A DNA stretch of 59,115 bases from Paenibacillus tianmuensis. Its GTDB lineage: Bacteria; Bacillota; Bacilli; Paenibacillales; NBRC-103111. Made by a program: the position numbers and the translations under genes. The stretch is from assembly GCF_900100345.1 (NCBI RefSeq), contig NZ_FMTT01000038.1, forward strand, positions 1 through 59,115. The letters run 5' to 3'. This document shows positions 16,286-24,343 of the stretch, piece by piece. Below the pieces are notes generated by a model that was not told the origin of the DNA, ran no database searches, and worked only from the letters and a program-made list of their open reading frames with translations. The number at the start of each line of letters is the position of its first letter. Within the stretch, counting starts at the first letter, position 1.

Positions 16286-17707
16286 TTAAGCAAACTCGTG
16301 CGGAATTTTGCGCGCCACGCCGGTTTCCACTGCGGCCTGGGTTACTTTTTTTCTAACCGCTTCCACTACACGGCTGTTAAACACGCTTGGAATGATATAC
16401 TGCTCGTTCAATTCGTCGTCCTCCACGGTGGAGGCGATCGCGTAAGCGGCGGCGAGCTTCATTTCCTCGTTAATCGTCGTCGCCTGGCAATCCAACGCCC
16501 CTCTGAAAATGCCGGGGAAGCACAGCACGTTATTGAGTTGGTTCGGGTAATCCGACCTTCCGGTTGCCATCACGCGAACGTACGGTTCCGCAATTTCCGG
16601 CAGAATCTCCGGCGTCGGATTAGCCATGGCAAATACGATCGGATCTTTGGCCATTTTTTTCAAATCCTCGACCCCGATCACGCCCGGACCGGACAGGCCG
16701 ATAAATACATCCGCATCCTGCATCGCGTCCGTTAAAGTGCCCGCAACGTTATCCGGGTTCGTATGCTCGGCATACCATTGAAACATGGGATTGCTGTACG
16801 TTTCTCCCCGACGTACGATCCCAACGGACCGCGAAGCGCCGATGATATTCGTCACCCCGGCAGCCATCAGCATCTTGGTGCACGCCACCCCGGCCGCGCC
16901 GACCCCGCTGAAGACGACTTTAATATCCGTCAGCTTTTTGCCGACCAATTTCAATGCGTTAATCAGTCCCGCCAGCATGACGACGGCCGTCCCATGCTGA
17001 TCGTCATGAAATACCGGAATATCCAGCTCCTGCTTCAACCGTTCCTCAATTTCAAAGCAGCGCGGAGAGGAAATATCCTCCAGGTTGATTCCGCCGAACG
17101 CGGGCGCAATGGCTTTTACAATCCGGATGATTTCTTCCGTATCTTTCGTATCCAAGCAAATCGGAAACGAGTCGATACCCGCCATTTCCTTGAACAGCAT
17201 CGCTTTTCCTTCCATCACCGGCATCGCCGCGATCGGCCCGATATCACCGAGCCCGAGGACAGCCGTCCCGTCGCTGACAACCGCGACCGTATTTCTTTTG
17301 ATTGTCAGCGAATAGGCCTTGGCAGGGTCTTCGTGCAGTGCCATACAGACGCGGGCTACACCGGGGGTATACACATGGGAGAGATCGTCCCGATTCTTGA
17401 TCGGTACTTTCGAATGAACCTCAAGCTTGCCGCCTAAGTGCATCAAGAAGGTGCGGTCGGAGAAGTTAATGATTTTAATTCCCGGCACTTTGGTCACATT
17501 GTTAATCAAGGAGGCTTCGTTTTCCGCATTGGACACGTTCACCGTAATATCGCGGATCGTCACATTTTTACTTCGGTTCACGTTATCGACGGCGACAATC
17601 TCGCCCCCGGTTTCGTGAATCGCATTCGCGATATGAATGAACGGAACATTCGGTCCAGACTCCATCCGCAAAATAATCGTATAGCTCCCGCTTGTTTGAA
17701 CTCCCAT
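16286..17707 (-). CDS. Malic enzyme with N-terminal ACT domain
   Basis: A 473-residue cytoplasmic enzyme that decarboxylates malate to pyruvate with NAD(P)+. Residues 1-80 are an ACT regulatory domain. The catalytic part starts near 95 with Tyr-Thr-Pro-Gly-Val-Ala. Further marks are Leu-Gly-Leu-Gly-Asp-Ile-Gly, the metal and substrate region His-Asp-Asp-Gln-His-Gly-Thr-Ala, and the dinucleotide fold Phe-Ser-Gly-Val-Gly-Ala-Ala-Gly-Val-Ala near 270. The length and ACT domain match the MleA (YqkJ) type of bacilli and not the longer MalS type. The start is ATG with GGAGGAG 8 nt upstream. It is a single-gene unit. A -10 like TATAAT and an AT-rich palindrome lie upstream. Cofactor preference cannot be decided by eye. 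Confidence 0.9.
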   Translation of the reverse strand: MGVQTSGSYTIILRMESGPNVPFIHIANAIHETGGEIVAVDNVNRSKNVTIRDITVNVSNAENEASLINNVTKVPGIKIINFSDRTFLMHLGGKLEVHSKVPIKNRDDLSHVYTPGVARVCMALHEDPAKAYSLTIKRNTVAVVSDGTAVLGLGDIGPIAAMPVMEGKAMLFKEMAGIDSFPICLDTKDTEEIIRIVKAIAPAFGGINLEDISSPRCFEIEERLKQELDIPVFHDDQHGTAVVMLAGLINALKLVGKKLTDIKVVFSGVGAAGVACTKMLMAAGVTNIIGASRSVGIVRRGETYSNPMFQWYAEHTNPDNVAGTLTDAMQDADVFIGLSGPGVIGVEDLKKMAKDPIVFAMANPTPEILPEIAEPYVRVMATGRSDYPNQLNNVLCFPGIFRGALDCQATTINEEMKLAAAYAIASTVEDDELNEQYIIPSVFNSRVVEAVRKKVTQAAVETGVARKIPHEFA

Positions 17708-17757
17708 GACAAATTCTCCTCCCCCGATATCCCCTGCAAGTGGATCGACATTTTAAC

Positions 17758-17800
17758 ATTATATCACATATAGCAGAAAAAGCTTTAATTAATACGTATT
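17758..17800 (-). promoter_or_regulatory. Putative -10 and upstream palindrome of the malic enzyme gene
   Basis: Minus strand TATAAT at 17763-17758, about 50 bp before the ATG, without a convincing -35. About 27 bp further upstream is a 10-bp perfect palindrome AATACGTATT (17791-17800) that could be an operator. Confidence 0.35.
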
Positions 17801-17981
17801 ATTAATATATAGGATACAACCTTATTCGTAAAGAGTATGATTGCCAAATCTAGCGGGACGAATTCCGATCATTCGTTAAATCTTCCCATCACAAATGTAT
17901 TTGCATCTTTCGATTGCGGATCTGATCGTATAATTCAACCAATTCTTGTTTGTTCGCTAGTATGTCAGGCTCTGTTCCAAT

Positions 17982-18365
17982 TTACTTTGAAGGCTTGAAT
18001 CCTTGCGGCCATACGGTCGTCTCGTCGTACAAAGCCTCGGACAGTTGTGCCTCTTCAATCCTGGAACATAGCATCACTGCGCCTTATAGCTTAGCTCCGG
18101 AAAAATCTGTTTGCCAGACATCTGCACCCGTTAAGTCTGCCCCTGTGAGGTCGGCATTTTTTAAACTTGCTCCGTTTAATTGACAATGAATTAATTTTGC
18201 CGATTGTAAAATCGCTCCCTCGAATGAAGCCACCATTGCCCGTGCATTAGTTAGATCAACTCCACTCATTATTGCACCGTTCAATTGTGCATTTCGCAGA
18301 ATTGTCCCAACAAAGCTTGCTCCGGTCAAATTTTCTTCAGCTAACATCGCTCTGTGCAAATCCAA
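17982..18365 (-). pseudogene. Pentapeptide-repeat protein, broken by an internal stop
   Basis: From a TTG at 18365 the frame encodes pentapeptide repeats (Leu-Thr-Gly-Ala-Ser, Leu-Asn-Gly-Ala, Leu-Thr-Gly-Ala-Asp and similar) for 93 residues and stops at TAA 18086-18084. The same frame then continues for 33 more codons to TAA 17984-17982 with the typical end of such proteins: Leu-Ser-Glu-Ala-Leu-Tyr-Asp-Glu-Thr-Thr-Val-Trp-Pro-Gln-Gly-Phe. The TAA at 18084 therefore looks like a nonsense mutation, possibly from a Tyr codon. Upstream of the TTG the repeats continue (Phe-Glu-Cys-Ile-Asn-Leu-Asp-Asn-Leu) into the methyltransferase remnant without a usable start, so the 5' end is also lost. Intact proteins of this type form right-handed beta-helices, some of which protect gyrase. 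Confidence 0.7.
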
Positions 18366-18399
18366 ATTATCGAGATTAATACATTCAAAAGTATCAGCA

Positions 18400-18577
18400 T
18401 CATTTTGAAAAATGCCCCATCCCGCAGCCCAATTCCAGAATAGACAGGTCCTTTAGCGCCGGAAGTAGCTCCCTAAGAGCCGGTTGCTCCAGAACCTCGT
18501 TCAATCCGGATTCCGTTTCCCTTAGCTGTCTATAGCCTTCAAAAAAAAGTTTCATTGTCGTAAATGTTCTGTTTCAC
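18400..18577 (-). pseudogene. Class I SAM methyltransferase, frameshifted and truncated
   Basis: GTG at 18577 (AGGAG upstream) encodes Lys-Gln-Asn-Ile-Tyr-Asp-Asn-Glu-Thr-Phe-Phe and then hits TGA, directly after a run of eight T (minus strand, 18548-18541). One T fewer joins this start to the next frame, which reads Glu-Gly-Tyr-Arg-Gln-Leu-Arg ... Ile-Leu-Glu-Leu-Gly-Cys-Gly-Met-Gly-His-Phe, the N-terminus and SAM-binding motif I of a small-molecule methyltransferase. That frame ends at TGA 18402-18400 right after motif I, where pentapeptide-repeat sequence begins in another frame. The gene is thus both frameshifted in a homopolymer and cut off by a fusion or deletion. Confidence 0.7.
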
Positions 18578-18632
18578 AACCGTTCTCCTCTTTTCTTCCT
18601 ATGTTTTAATTAAAACGCATCAAAAGAAGAAA

Positions 18633-18662
18633 GCCCCGATATCGAAAAATCCATATCGAGGC
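18633..18662 (-). terminator. Hairpin with T-rich tail, probable minus-strand terminator
   Basis: GCCCCGATAT (18633-18642) and ATATCGAGGC (18653-18662) form a 10-bp stem. The single non-Watson-Crick pair is a G-T wobble on the minus strand, and the minus-strand tail is TTTCTTCTTTT. No intact minus-strand gene now lies directly upstream of it. Confidence 0.5.
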
Positions 18663-18845
18663 ACATGCATGCAAACAAAGCATTCGGTTAAACTATTCTA
18701 TCATAATTTCCAAAAAAACCAAAATATCATAGAATCGATTGCGGTTCGATAGACGATGTGAAAATGACATTTGCCCGCCTGCACGGTGACCAAACAGGCG
18801 GGCCGTTCATAGAATGCATCATCCAAGCCGCGGGAGATGAAGACT

Positions 18846-19052
18846 GTGAGCAAAGCGAAAACTGCCAAAAAGAAAGTCCCGGCGTCGTCCATCGACAAAA
18901 CCAAGTTCAACATGAAGGTGGTGACCTCGGACGTGTGCGCCCGCTGCCGCAAATGCGAGCGCGGACTGCGGTATCTCGAGAAAATGTCCCAGCCGGGCGC
19001 TGTCGGCAACGGGGTTCCGTGCATCCTGACCAAAGGCAAGGCTTACGCTTAG
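18846..19052 (+). CDS. Small basic cysteine-containing protein, unknown
   Basis: A 68-residue protein. GTG 18846 is preferred because GGGAG ends 9 nt upstream; the in-frame ATG at 18837 touches that site. The N-terminus is Lys/Ala-rich. The core has three cysteines in a Cys-Ala-Arg-Cys-Arg-Lys-Cys cluster and a fourth in Val-Pro-Cys, followed by Leu-Thr-Lys-Gly-Lys-Ala-Tyr. That could bind a metal. The stretch Tyr-Leu-Glu-Lys-Met-Ser-Gln-Pro-Gly-Ala-Val-Gly is familiar from conserved small hypothetical proteins of Paenibacillus, without known function. It is a single gene followed by a strong hairpin at 19091-19140. Confidence 0.6.
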   Translation: MSKAKTAKKKVPASSIDKTKFNMKVVTSDVCARCRKCERGLRYLEKMSQPGAVGNGVPCILTKGKAYA

Positions 19053-19090
19053 CACGACGCCTGTACGACGAATCAGCACCTGTGAAATGA

Positions 19091-19140
19091 AAAGGGCAAG
19101 GTACGCTTCCGGTGATTCCGGAATTCGTCCCTTGCCCTTT
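19091..19140. terminator. Bidirectional terminator hairpin
   Basis: Perfect 11-bp arms AAAGGGCAAGG / CCTTGCCCTTT (19091-19101 and 19130-19140) enclose an inner hairpin TTCCGG-TGA-TTCCGGAA. It ends the small cysteine protein gene on the plus strand. On the minus strand it lies beyond the glycosidase remnant. Confidence 0.7.
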
Positions 19141-19195
19141 ACTATGATCTCTTGCGGTTGACCATCTTCCCTTCGCTTCGGCAGCAACACGTCCT

Positions 19196-19366
19196 CTATC
19201 CTTTCAGCACGTACGTCCGCCCGCCTTCCGCCTCGAACGTCAGCACGCCGTCGTGAACCTCGACCGTCACCACTGCCTCGTCTGCGACCACGGCCGACAC
19301 CGCCGTCTGCGCCCGCAAGCCGGCCTTTCGTTCGGCATGCGGGTCCGTGCCGTCAAAGCGATACGT
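19196..19366 (-). pseudogene. C-terminal remnant of a glycosidase-like gene
   Basis: A minus-strand frame of 56 codons ends at TAG 19198-19196. It reads Tyr-Arg-Phe-Asp-Gly-Thr-Asp-Pro ... Val-Thr-Val-Glu-Val-His-Asp-Gly-Val-Leu-Thr-Phe-Glu-Ala-Glu-Gly-Gly-Arg-Thr-Tyr-Val-Leu, which resembles the terminal beta-sandwich strands of large glycoside hydrolases ending in Gly-x-Thr-Tyr-Val-Leu. No start exists: the upstream end runs into the 3' end of the lysR gene in another frame. Codon use is normal for the neighbourhood. I infer that the rest was deleted and lysR joined to it. Confidence 0.45.
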
Positions 19367-20237
19367 GCTGCTTGCTCAGCCATGCCGTAATATGCTTTTT
19401 GAACTTTTGCGCAGCCGGAGAAAGGTGCTTGAAGGATACGGCCGCGAGCACGATCGTGCGGTACGGGTCGCCTTCGAGACCGATCATGTGAATACCGTCC
19501 AGCGCCTCATAGAGCACCATAGCCGGCAAAATGCTGATCCCGAGCCCGTTTTTCACCATCGCCATGATCGCTTGATCTTCCAGCACTTCATATTTGATGT
19601 TCAGCGACAGCCGGTTGATTTTGATAATGCGCAGCAGGTCGCTTTCCTTGCCCCACTTCGGCATAATGAACGCCTCCGCTTGCAGCTGGGCCAGCGACAT
19701 GACGGTCATCTCGCGGTAAGGGGACTCGTCCGGCACGATGCAAAGTAGGTTGTCGTTGGTTAGCGGGATGATGTCCAAAGGCCGGGCCGCCGTTAACGAG
19801 AGAAAGCCGAAATCGACCGCGCCGCTCGTAATCCAATCGTTAATTTCGTCGTAGTCGCCTTCCAGCAGCTTAATCTCGATGGTCGGGTGCTCCGCCTGGA
19901 ACCGCTTCATGATGCCGGGCAGCCATTGGGTAGAAATGCTTGTGAAGGTGCCGATCCGCACCGTTCCGGTCTCCAGCCCTTGAATCGAAGCGACCTCCTG
20001 CTTGAGCAGCTCGCTTCGCTGGAGAATGTCTCGGACGTGCTTTAGCACGCACGCGCCGTTCGGCGTCAGACCGATTCCGGCGCGTCCCCGGGTCAGCAGG
20101 GTAAAACCCCACTCGGACTCCAGACTGGCGATGGCATGGCTGACCGCCGATTGGGTCAGCCTGAGCTTCTCGGCCGTCCGGGTCAGACTGCCCAGTTCGA
20201 CGATTGTACTGAATACTTCGTATTTGGCCAATGACAT
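19353..20237 (-). CDS. LysR-family transcriptional regulator
   Basis: A 294-residue protein. Residues 1-62 form the winged helix (Leu-Arg-Leu-Thr-Gln-Ser-Ala-Val-Ser-His-Ala-Ile-Ala-Ser-Leu-Glu). Residues 90-290 form the periplasmic-binding-like effector domain (Val-Arg-Ile-Gly-Thr-Phe-Thr-Ser-Ile-Ser ... Gly-Leu-Gly-Ile-Ser-Ile-Leu-Pro). ATG with AAGGAAG upstream. It is divergent from an EamA-type exporter with 123 bp between starts, the classical arrangement in which a LysR protein controls its neighbour and itself. The last codons overlap a glycosidase remnant in another frame, so its original C-terminus may have changed slightly. The effector is unknown. Confidence 0.9.
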   Translation of the reverse strand: MSLAKYEVFSTIVELGSLTRTAEKLRLTQSAVSHAIASLESEWGFTLLTRGRAGIGLTPNGACVLKHVRDILQRSELLKQEVASIQGLETGTVRIGTFTSISTQWLPGIMKRFQAEHPTIEIKLLEGDYDEINDWITSGAVDFGFLSLTAARPLDIIPLTNDNLLCIVPDESPYREMTVMSLAQLQAEAFIMPKWGKESDLLRIIKINRLSLNIKYEVLEDQAIMAMVKNGLGISILPAMVLYEALDGIHMIGLEGDPYRTIVLAAVSFKHLSPAAQKFKKHITAWLSKQHVSL

Positions 20238-20360
20238 AGATCGTCTTCCTTTTCATGAAAAAAATTCACATAATATATGATAAACATTCATTTTTCTTAT
20301 TCATAGTGTACCGTTATACTAAGCGTTGTGTAAATACATATTGCGTTGGGAGCCAGACAG
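20238..20360. promoter_or_regulatory. Divergent control region lysR / eamA
   Basis: An AT-rich gap with a plus-strand -10 TATACT (20315-20320), a 10-bp palindrome TTTCATGAAA (20251-20260) and three ATTCA repeats (20264, 20286, 20299). LysR sites probably lie here, but no clean T-N11-A box stands out. Confidence 0.4.
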
Positions 20361-21266
20361 ATGAGAACGGAAATTAGAGCGGATTTGATGATGCTGGGAG
20401 CGACGATGCTGTGGGCATCCTCGTATTTGTTCACCAAAGTCGGATTGCAATCGTTGGATACATTTAATCTTATTGCTTTGCGGCTGCTAATTGCATTTCT
20501 ATTGTCGGCGCTTGTCTTTCATAAGCGCATCCGGAGCGCCGATTGGTCGACGTTGAGCTCCGCTTTTGTGCTGGGCTCGATCTTGTTTCTCAGCTTCGTG
20601 TTCATCACCTTCGGGGTACGGTCGACCTCCGCTTCGAACGCGGGCTTTCTTGTCGGTCTTTCGGTGATCTTCGTTCCGATATTGTCGATCCTTTTCCTGA
20701 GGAAAAAACCGGAGGCGCGCTTGCTTCTGTGCATCGGACTCGCCATCGTCGGGATCGGCCTGTTGACGCTGACCTCGTCGCTGACGATCAATCAAGGGGA
20801 TATGTACTGCATACTCGGCTCGCTGCTGTTCGCCGTGCATATGCTCGTGACGGGCTCGGTCGTAAAAAAGGGGGATGCGATCGCCCTCGGCGTGCTGCAG
20901 CTCGGGTTTGCCGGGCTATGGGCGCTGTCCTTCTCCTTCCTGATGGAGACGCCGAAGCTGCCGGATACGTTCGACGCGTGGTGGTCCATTCTCGGCCTGA
21001 GCATCTTATGCAGCGCCGTCGCCTTCGTTCTGCAGGTTTCCGCGCAAAAGTACGCCTCGCCTACGCGAATGGCGCTGATTTTCGGAACGGAGCCGTTGTT
21101 CGCCGCGATCTTCGCTTTTGTTTTTGCAGGGGAAATGCTGACGTCCAGAGGGTACGTCGGCGCGGCGCTGCTGCTGCTCAGCGTATTTCTCGCACAGACC
21201 GATGTGAAGAAACTGCTCGATGGGAAGCGGCTTGCCGTCAAGAAACACCGGCCGGTAAGCAAATAG
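20361..21266 (+). CDS. EamA-family (DMT) transporter
   Basis: A 301-residue membrane protein with ten predicted helices in two EamA repeats (about 8-140 and 150-288). Typical stretches are Leu-Trp-Ala-Ser-Ser-Tyr-Leu-Phe-Thr-Lys-Val-Gly in helix 1, Arg-Leu-Leu-Ile-Ala-Phe, and in the second repeat Ser-Pro-Thr-Arg-Met-Ala-Leu-Ile-Phe-Gly-Thr-Glu-Pro-Leu-Phe-Ala. ATG 20361 has GGGAG 8 nt upstream; a TTG five codons earlier is less likely. Members export amino acids or metabolites. The substrate here is unknown. Expression is probably controlled by the divergent LysR regulator. A strong terminator follows at 21352-21400. Confidence 0.85.
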   Translation: MRTEIRADLMMLGATMLWASSYLFTKVGLQSLDTFNLIALRLLIAFLLSALVFHKRIRSADWSTLSSAFVLGSILFLSFVFITFGVRSTSASNAGFLVGLSVIFVPILSILFLRKKPEARLLLCIGLAIVGIGLLTLTSSLTINQGDMYCILGSLLFAVHMLVTGSVVKKGDAIALGVLQLGFAGLWALSFSFLMETPKLPDTFDAWWSILGLSILCSAVAFVLQVSAQKYASPTRMALIFGTEPLFAAIFAFVFAGEMLTSRGYVGAALLLLSVFLAQTDVKKLLDGKRLAVKKHRPVSK

Positions 21267-21351
21267 CTTTGAAGAATATCCACGGTGTTACGGAGTTGCA
21301 TAGCAGACGTTCAGCCTCATGAAAGCAGCCCCGCGCACTCTCGCAAACAAC

Positions 21352-21400
21352 AAGATCCCGCCTGCTCTTTTTCAGAGCATGTGCGGGATCTTTTCATTTT
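21352..21400. terminator. Shared terminator of eamA and the two-component operon
   Basis: Ten-bp perfect arms AAGATCCCGC (21352-21361) and GCGGGATCTT (21383-21392) with a T-rich plus-strand tail. The minus-strand side also ends in T (ATCTTG). It lies between convergent genes. Confidence 0.8.
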
Positions 21401-21403
21401 GCC

Positions 21404-22093
21404 TCAAATCTTAAACCGGTACCCCGCGCCCCAGATCGTATCGATATACTGCGGATTGGACGGGTCCTGCTCGATTTTGTCCCGCAGCTTGTGGATGTGG
21501 ACGGTGACGGTCGCGATATCGCCAACCGAATCGTAGCCCCAGATGTGCTCGAACAGTTGGTCCTTGCTGAACACGCGGTTCGGGTTGGAAGCGAGAAACG
21601 TCAGCAGATCGAACTCCCGGGTCGTAAACGTCACTTCCTGGTTGTTCACGAACACGCGGCGGGACGACTTGTCGATGAGGAGGCCGCGGATGCGGATTTC
21701 CTCCGTCTGAGGAGCCCGGCTGCCGAGCAGCCGCTCGTAGCGCGACAAATGCGCCTTCACGCGGGCGACCAGCTCGCCTGGACTGAACGGCTTGATGATG
21801 TAATCGTCGGCGCCGAGGCCCAGGCCGCGGATTTTGTCGATCTCTTCCTTTTTCGCGGATACCATCAGAATCGGGATATCGTGCTTGTCGCGGATTTTCC
21901 GGCATATCTCGAAGCCGTCCACTTTGGGCAGCATCAGATCGAGAATGATCAGATCGTAATTCCCCGTGAGCGCCTTCTTCAACCCTTCGTCCCCGCTATG
22001 CTCCATGTCGACCCGATACCCGTTGATCTCCAAGTAATCCCTTTCCAGCTCGGCAATGCTCGTTTCGTCCTCGATAATTAAAATGTTTTTCAT
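21404..22093 (-). CDS. OmpR-family response regulator
   Basis: A 229-residue protein: receiver domain 1-120 (acidic pocket Glu-Asp-Glu, phospho-acceptor Asp in Leu-Ile-Ile-Leu-Asp-Leu-Met-Leu-Pro, Lys in Tyr-Ile-Ile-Lys-Pro-Phe-Ser), then a winged-helix DNA-binding domain 130-228 (Thr-Thr-Arg-Glu-Phe-Asp-Leu-Leu ... Asp-Ser-Val-Gly-Asp-Ile-Ala-Thr-Val-Thr-Val-His-Ile-His-Lys-Leu-Arg). It follows the histidine kinase gene after 3 bp and is the last gene of an operon with an ABC transporter and a secreted protein. Its likely target is the operon's own promoter, where a TTAATR-N5-TTAATR direct repeat of the OmpR/PhoP kind lies (26185-26201). Confidence 0.92.
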   Translation of the reverse strand: MKNILIIEDETSIAELERDYLEINGYRVDMEHSGDEGLKKALTGNYDLIILDLMLPKVDGFEICRKIRDKHDIPILMVSAKKEEIDKIRGLGLGADDYIIKPFSPGELVARVKAHLSRYERLLGSRAPQTEEIRIRGLLIDKSSRRVFVNNQEVTFTTREFDLLTFLASNPNRVFSKDQLFEHIWGYDSVGDIATVTVHIHKLRDKIEQDPSNPQYIDTIWGAGYRFKI

Positions 22094-22096
22094 CGC

Positions 22097-23578
22097 TCAG
22101 TCCCCGCCGCCCGTAGTTTGATGGAGCGTAAAATAAATGCTCGTGCCTTCGCCAAGCGTACTTTTGGCCTGAATGACGCCGCCGTGCTCCTCGATAATAT
22201 GCTTCGCAATGGCAAGGCCCAGCCCGCTGCCTCCGGTGCCGCTGTTCCGCGACGGGTCCGCCCGGTAAAACCGGTCGAAAATATGCGGCAGCGCCTCCGG
22301 TGGAATGCCTTGCCCGTTGTCCCTTACTTCTACGATAACCTGTTCGCCGTCGGACCGCATCCGAAGCGTGATGAGTCCCTCATCCTTATCCATATATTTG
22401 ATGGCGTTGCCGATCAAATTGACCAGCACCCGCTTCAGCTTCTCCCGATCGGCCGTGACCCACACCGGAGCTTGCGCCATGGGAGCGTCGAACCGAAGCG
22501 TGACGCCTTTCTTTTCGATATCGGCGTGCAGCTGCATGTCAAGCGTGCAATCCTGCAAAAAATCGTTTAAGTTCACCGGTTCAAAATGAAACGGCAGCTT
22601 TCCCAGATCCAGCTTGGAAAACAAAAACAGCTCGTCGATCAGATGATCCATCTGAACGGCTTTGGCATAAATCGTCTTCAAGTACTTGTCCAGCTTGTCC
22701 GGCGAATTCGATACGCCGTCCATAATGCCTTCGACATAGCCTTTAATGGCGGTCACCGGCGTTTTCAGATCGTGTGAAATGTTGGAAATGAGCTCCTTGC
22801 GGTTCTCTTCGTACCTGAGCTGCACGTCGACGGATTGCTTCAGCCTCTGGCGCATCTGCTCGAAGGATGCCGCCAGCTCGCCAATCTCGTCCTTCGCCTG
22901 CGGCTTGACTTCAAAGTCGAGATTGCCTTCGCGAATTTCGCCTGCCGCCCGCTGCAGCTGGCGAAGCGGACGAATCACACTCCGCGATACCCAATACGTC
23001 AGCAAGCCGTTGGTCAACACAAGAATAACGAGCAGCGAAATAAAAAACGTGGAGGTGTAGGTACGGAAAATTTTGCCGAAAAAATTCACATCCATCGCGA
23101 TAAAGACGCTCCCCGGACTGCCGTCCTTAAAACGGAAATCGTGCTGCCGGGATAAAGACCAAGGGCCCCGGTCCTTCATCGGCCGGGCATTGAGATCCGA
23201 ATCCCCCGCCCCATATGGAGGTAATTTGCCAAGCAGCTCCGGCTTGTTCAACTTCTCGGACACGTAGACGATGCTATCCATTTTCCGGACGACAAGCCCC
23301 ATATTGATCGGCCGAAGCCGCTCTTCGAATTGCGCCGTTACAACCGGGTTCAGCAGCGAATCGGGATCTTCCGTCGTCTTGAGCTTTAATTCGGCGCTGA
23401 TGGCGGCTTCCTTCTCAAGCACTTCTTTGACGGGATTATGTTTCGTATCGACGTCGTACAGCGATTGAACGTCGCCGAAAAAAGCGGCAACAATGATCAA
23501 AAACGCGACGCCGGCAAGCACGACCGGCACGATAAGCATCAAGAAATAGGACAGCACCAACCGGACTTTGATGGACAT
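22097..23578 (-). CDS. Membrane sensor histidine kinase
   Basis: A 493-residue protein with two membrane helices (about 8-35 and 178-200) flanking an extracytoplasmic sensor of about 140 residues with no family I recognise. Then come HAMP (about 200-255), the dimerisation H-box Ser-Asn-Ile-Ser-His-Asp-Leu-Lys-Thr-Pro (phospho-His near 270) and the ATPase domain with N-box Asn-Leu-Ile-Gly-Asn-Ala-Ile-Lys-Tyr, Asp-Asn-Gly-Gln-Gly-Ile and Gly-Ser-Gly-Leu-Gly-Leu-Ala. Start ATG with AGGAG upstream. It phosphorylates the adjacent response regulator. Location behind a lantibiotic-type ABC transporter suggests sensing of a cell-envelope agent, but the sensor domain gives no direct evidence. Confidence 0.9.
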   Translation of the reverse strand: MSIKVRLVLSYFLMLIVPVVLAGVAFLIIVAAFFGDVQSLYDVDTKHNPVKEVLEKEAAISAELKLKTTEDPDSLLNPVVTAQFEERLRPINMGLVVRKMDSIVYVSEKLNKPELLGKLPPYGAGDSDLNARPMKDRGPWSLSRQHDFRFKDGSPGSVFIAMDVNFFGKIFRTYTSTFFISLLVILVLTNGLLTYWVSRSVIRPLRQLQRAAGEIREGNLDFEVKPQAKDEIGELAASFEQMRQRLKQSVDVQLRYEENRKELISNISHDLKTPVTAIKGYVEGIMDGVSNSPDKLDKYLKTIYAKAVQMDHLIDELFLFSKLDLGKLPFHFEPVNLNDFLQDCTLDMQLHADIEKKGVTLRFDAPMAQAPVWVTADREKLKRVLVNLIGNAIKYMDKDEGLITLRMRSDGEQVIVEVRDNGQGIPPEALPHIFDRFYRADPSRNSGTGGSGLGLAIAKHIIEEHGGVIQAKSTLGEGTSIYFTLHQTTGGGD

Positions 23579-23590
23579 CGCTACGGTCTC

Positions 23591-24343
23591 CTAGTATTGT
23601 TTTCGCTCGAACAAGGTATAGCCTCCTGTAAAAAACAATATACAACAAGCGGCCAGAAACATAAAGACGTTCAGGATTTTGCCGGACGCCACCGAGGCTC
23701 CGAGCCACAGCATATGCCAATCGGTGTAAGCCGCAGGGGTGTATACCGCCAGCGCAGGCACGAAGAAAGCGCCAAGCTTCGCCGAAGCGTACAGCAGAAT
23801 GCAGACTGTCAGCGCGCCGCTGCCGTTTTTGAACAATTGGGCGATAAAAGCCGCGGCCAGTCCGAGCGTGAACAGAGGCAGCAGCGCCGTGACATAAGCG
23901 GCGGCCGTCCGGCCCAGTCCCTCCACAACCGTGCCCCCGCCGCCCACAAACAGAAGGCTTGCCACCGATACAACAAGGGCGATCGCCAGATGCAGCGCCG
24001 CATACCCGAGCATGGCGGCCAGCTTGGACGCGAACGCTTGAAATCTGGTGATCGGCCGCGTTAAGAGCAGCTTCATCGTCTTGTCGCCCGCTTCCCCGGC
24101 GAACATGTCGGACGCCGTCATGAAGAGCAGCAGCGGCAAGTAGACGGCGGTATAAAAGCTGAGCAGGACGACCGGGAAATCCGCAGAGGCCAACGCCGCT
24201 ACGCCGAAGCCGAATTGAAGCCGCGAGGCGGCAGCGGCAGCAGCTATCGGAATCAGGGCGGTCAGGACGAGAAAAACAAGCGTTTTGCGGCGGGCCATCA
24301 GCTTCGCCAGCTCGTTTACCGTATTCGCATAAAAACTAGGCAT
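23591..24343 (-). CDS. ABC-2 type transporter permease
   Basis: A 250-residue membrane protein with six helices. The start is ATG 24343 (AAGGAG about 11 nt upstream), overlapping the end of the ATPase gene by 8 bp. The N-terminal Asn-Glu-Leu-Ala-Lys-Leu-Met-Ala-Arg-Arg-Lys-Thr precedes helix 1. A cytoplasmic loop Ala-Gly-Glu-Ala-Gly-Asp-Lys-Thr-Met-Lys-Leu-Leu-Leu-Thr-Arg-Pro-Ile-Thr-Arg is the usual ABC-2 coupling segment. It forms an importer/exporter complex with the preceding ATPase. Its family includes antibiotic self-resistance and Na+ export systems; the substrate cannot be read. Confidence 0.85.
   Translation of the reverse strand: MPSFYANTVNELAKLMARRKTLVFLVLTALIPIAAAAAASRLQFGFGVAALASADFPVVLLSFYTAVYLPLLLFMTASDMFAGEAGDKTMKLLLTRPITRFQAFASKLAAMLGYAALHLAIALVVSVASLLFVGGGGTVVEGLGRTAAAYVTALLPLFTLGLAAAFIAQLFKNGSGALTVCILLYASAKLGAFFVPALAVYTPAAYTDWHMLWLGASVASGKILNVFMFLAACCILFFTGGYTLFERKQY

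Noticed and set aside
18564..18752. A 62-codon plus-strand frame starting Phe-Cys-Phe-Thr
   Set aside because: It overlaps the methyltransferase remnant's start region and the 18633-18662 hairpin, and has no ribosome binding site.
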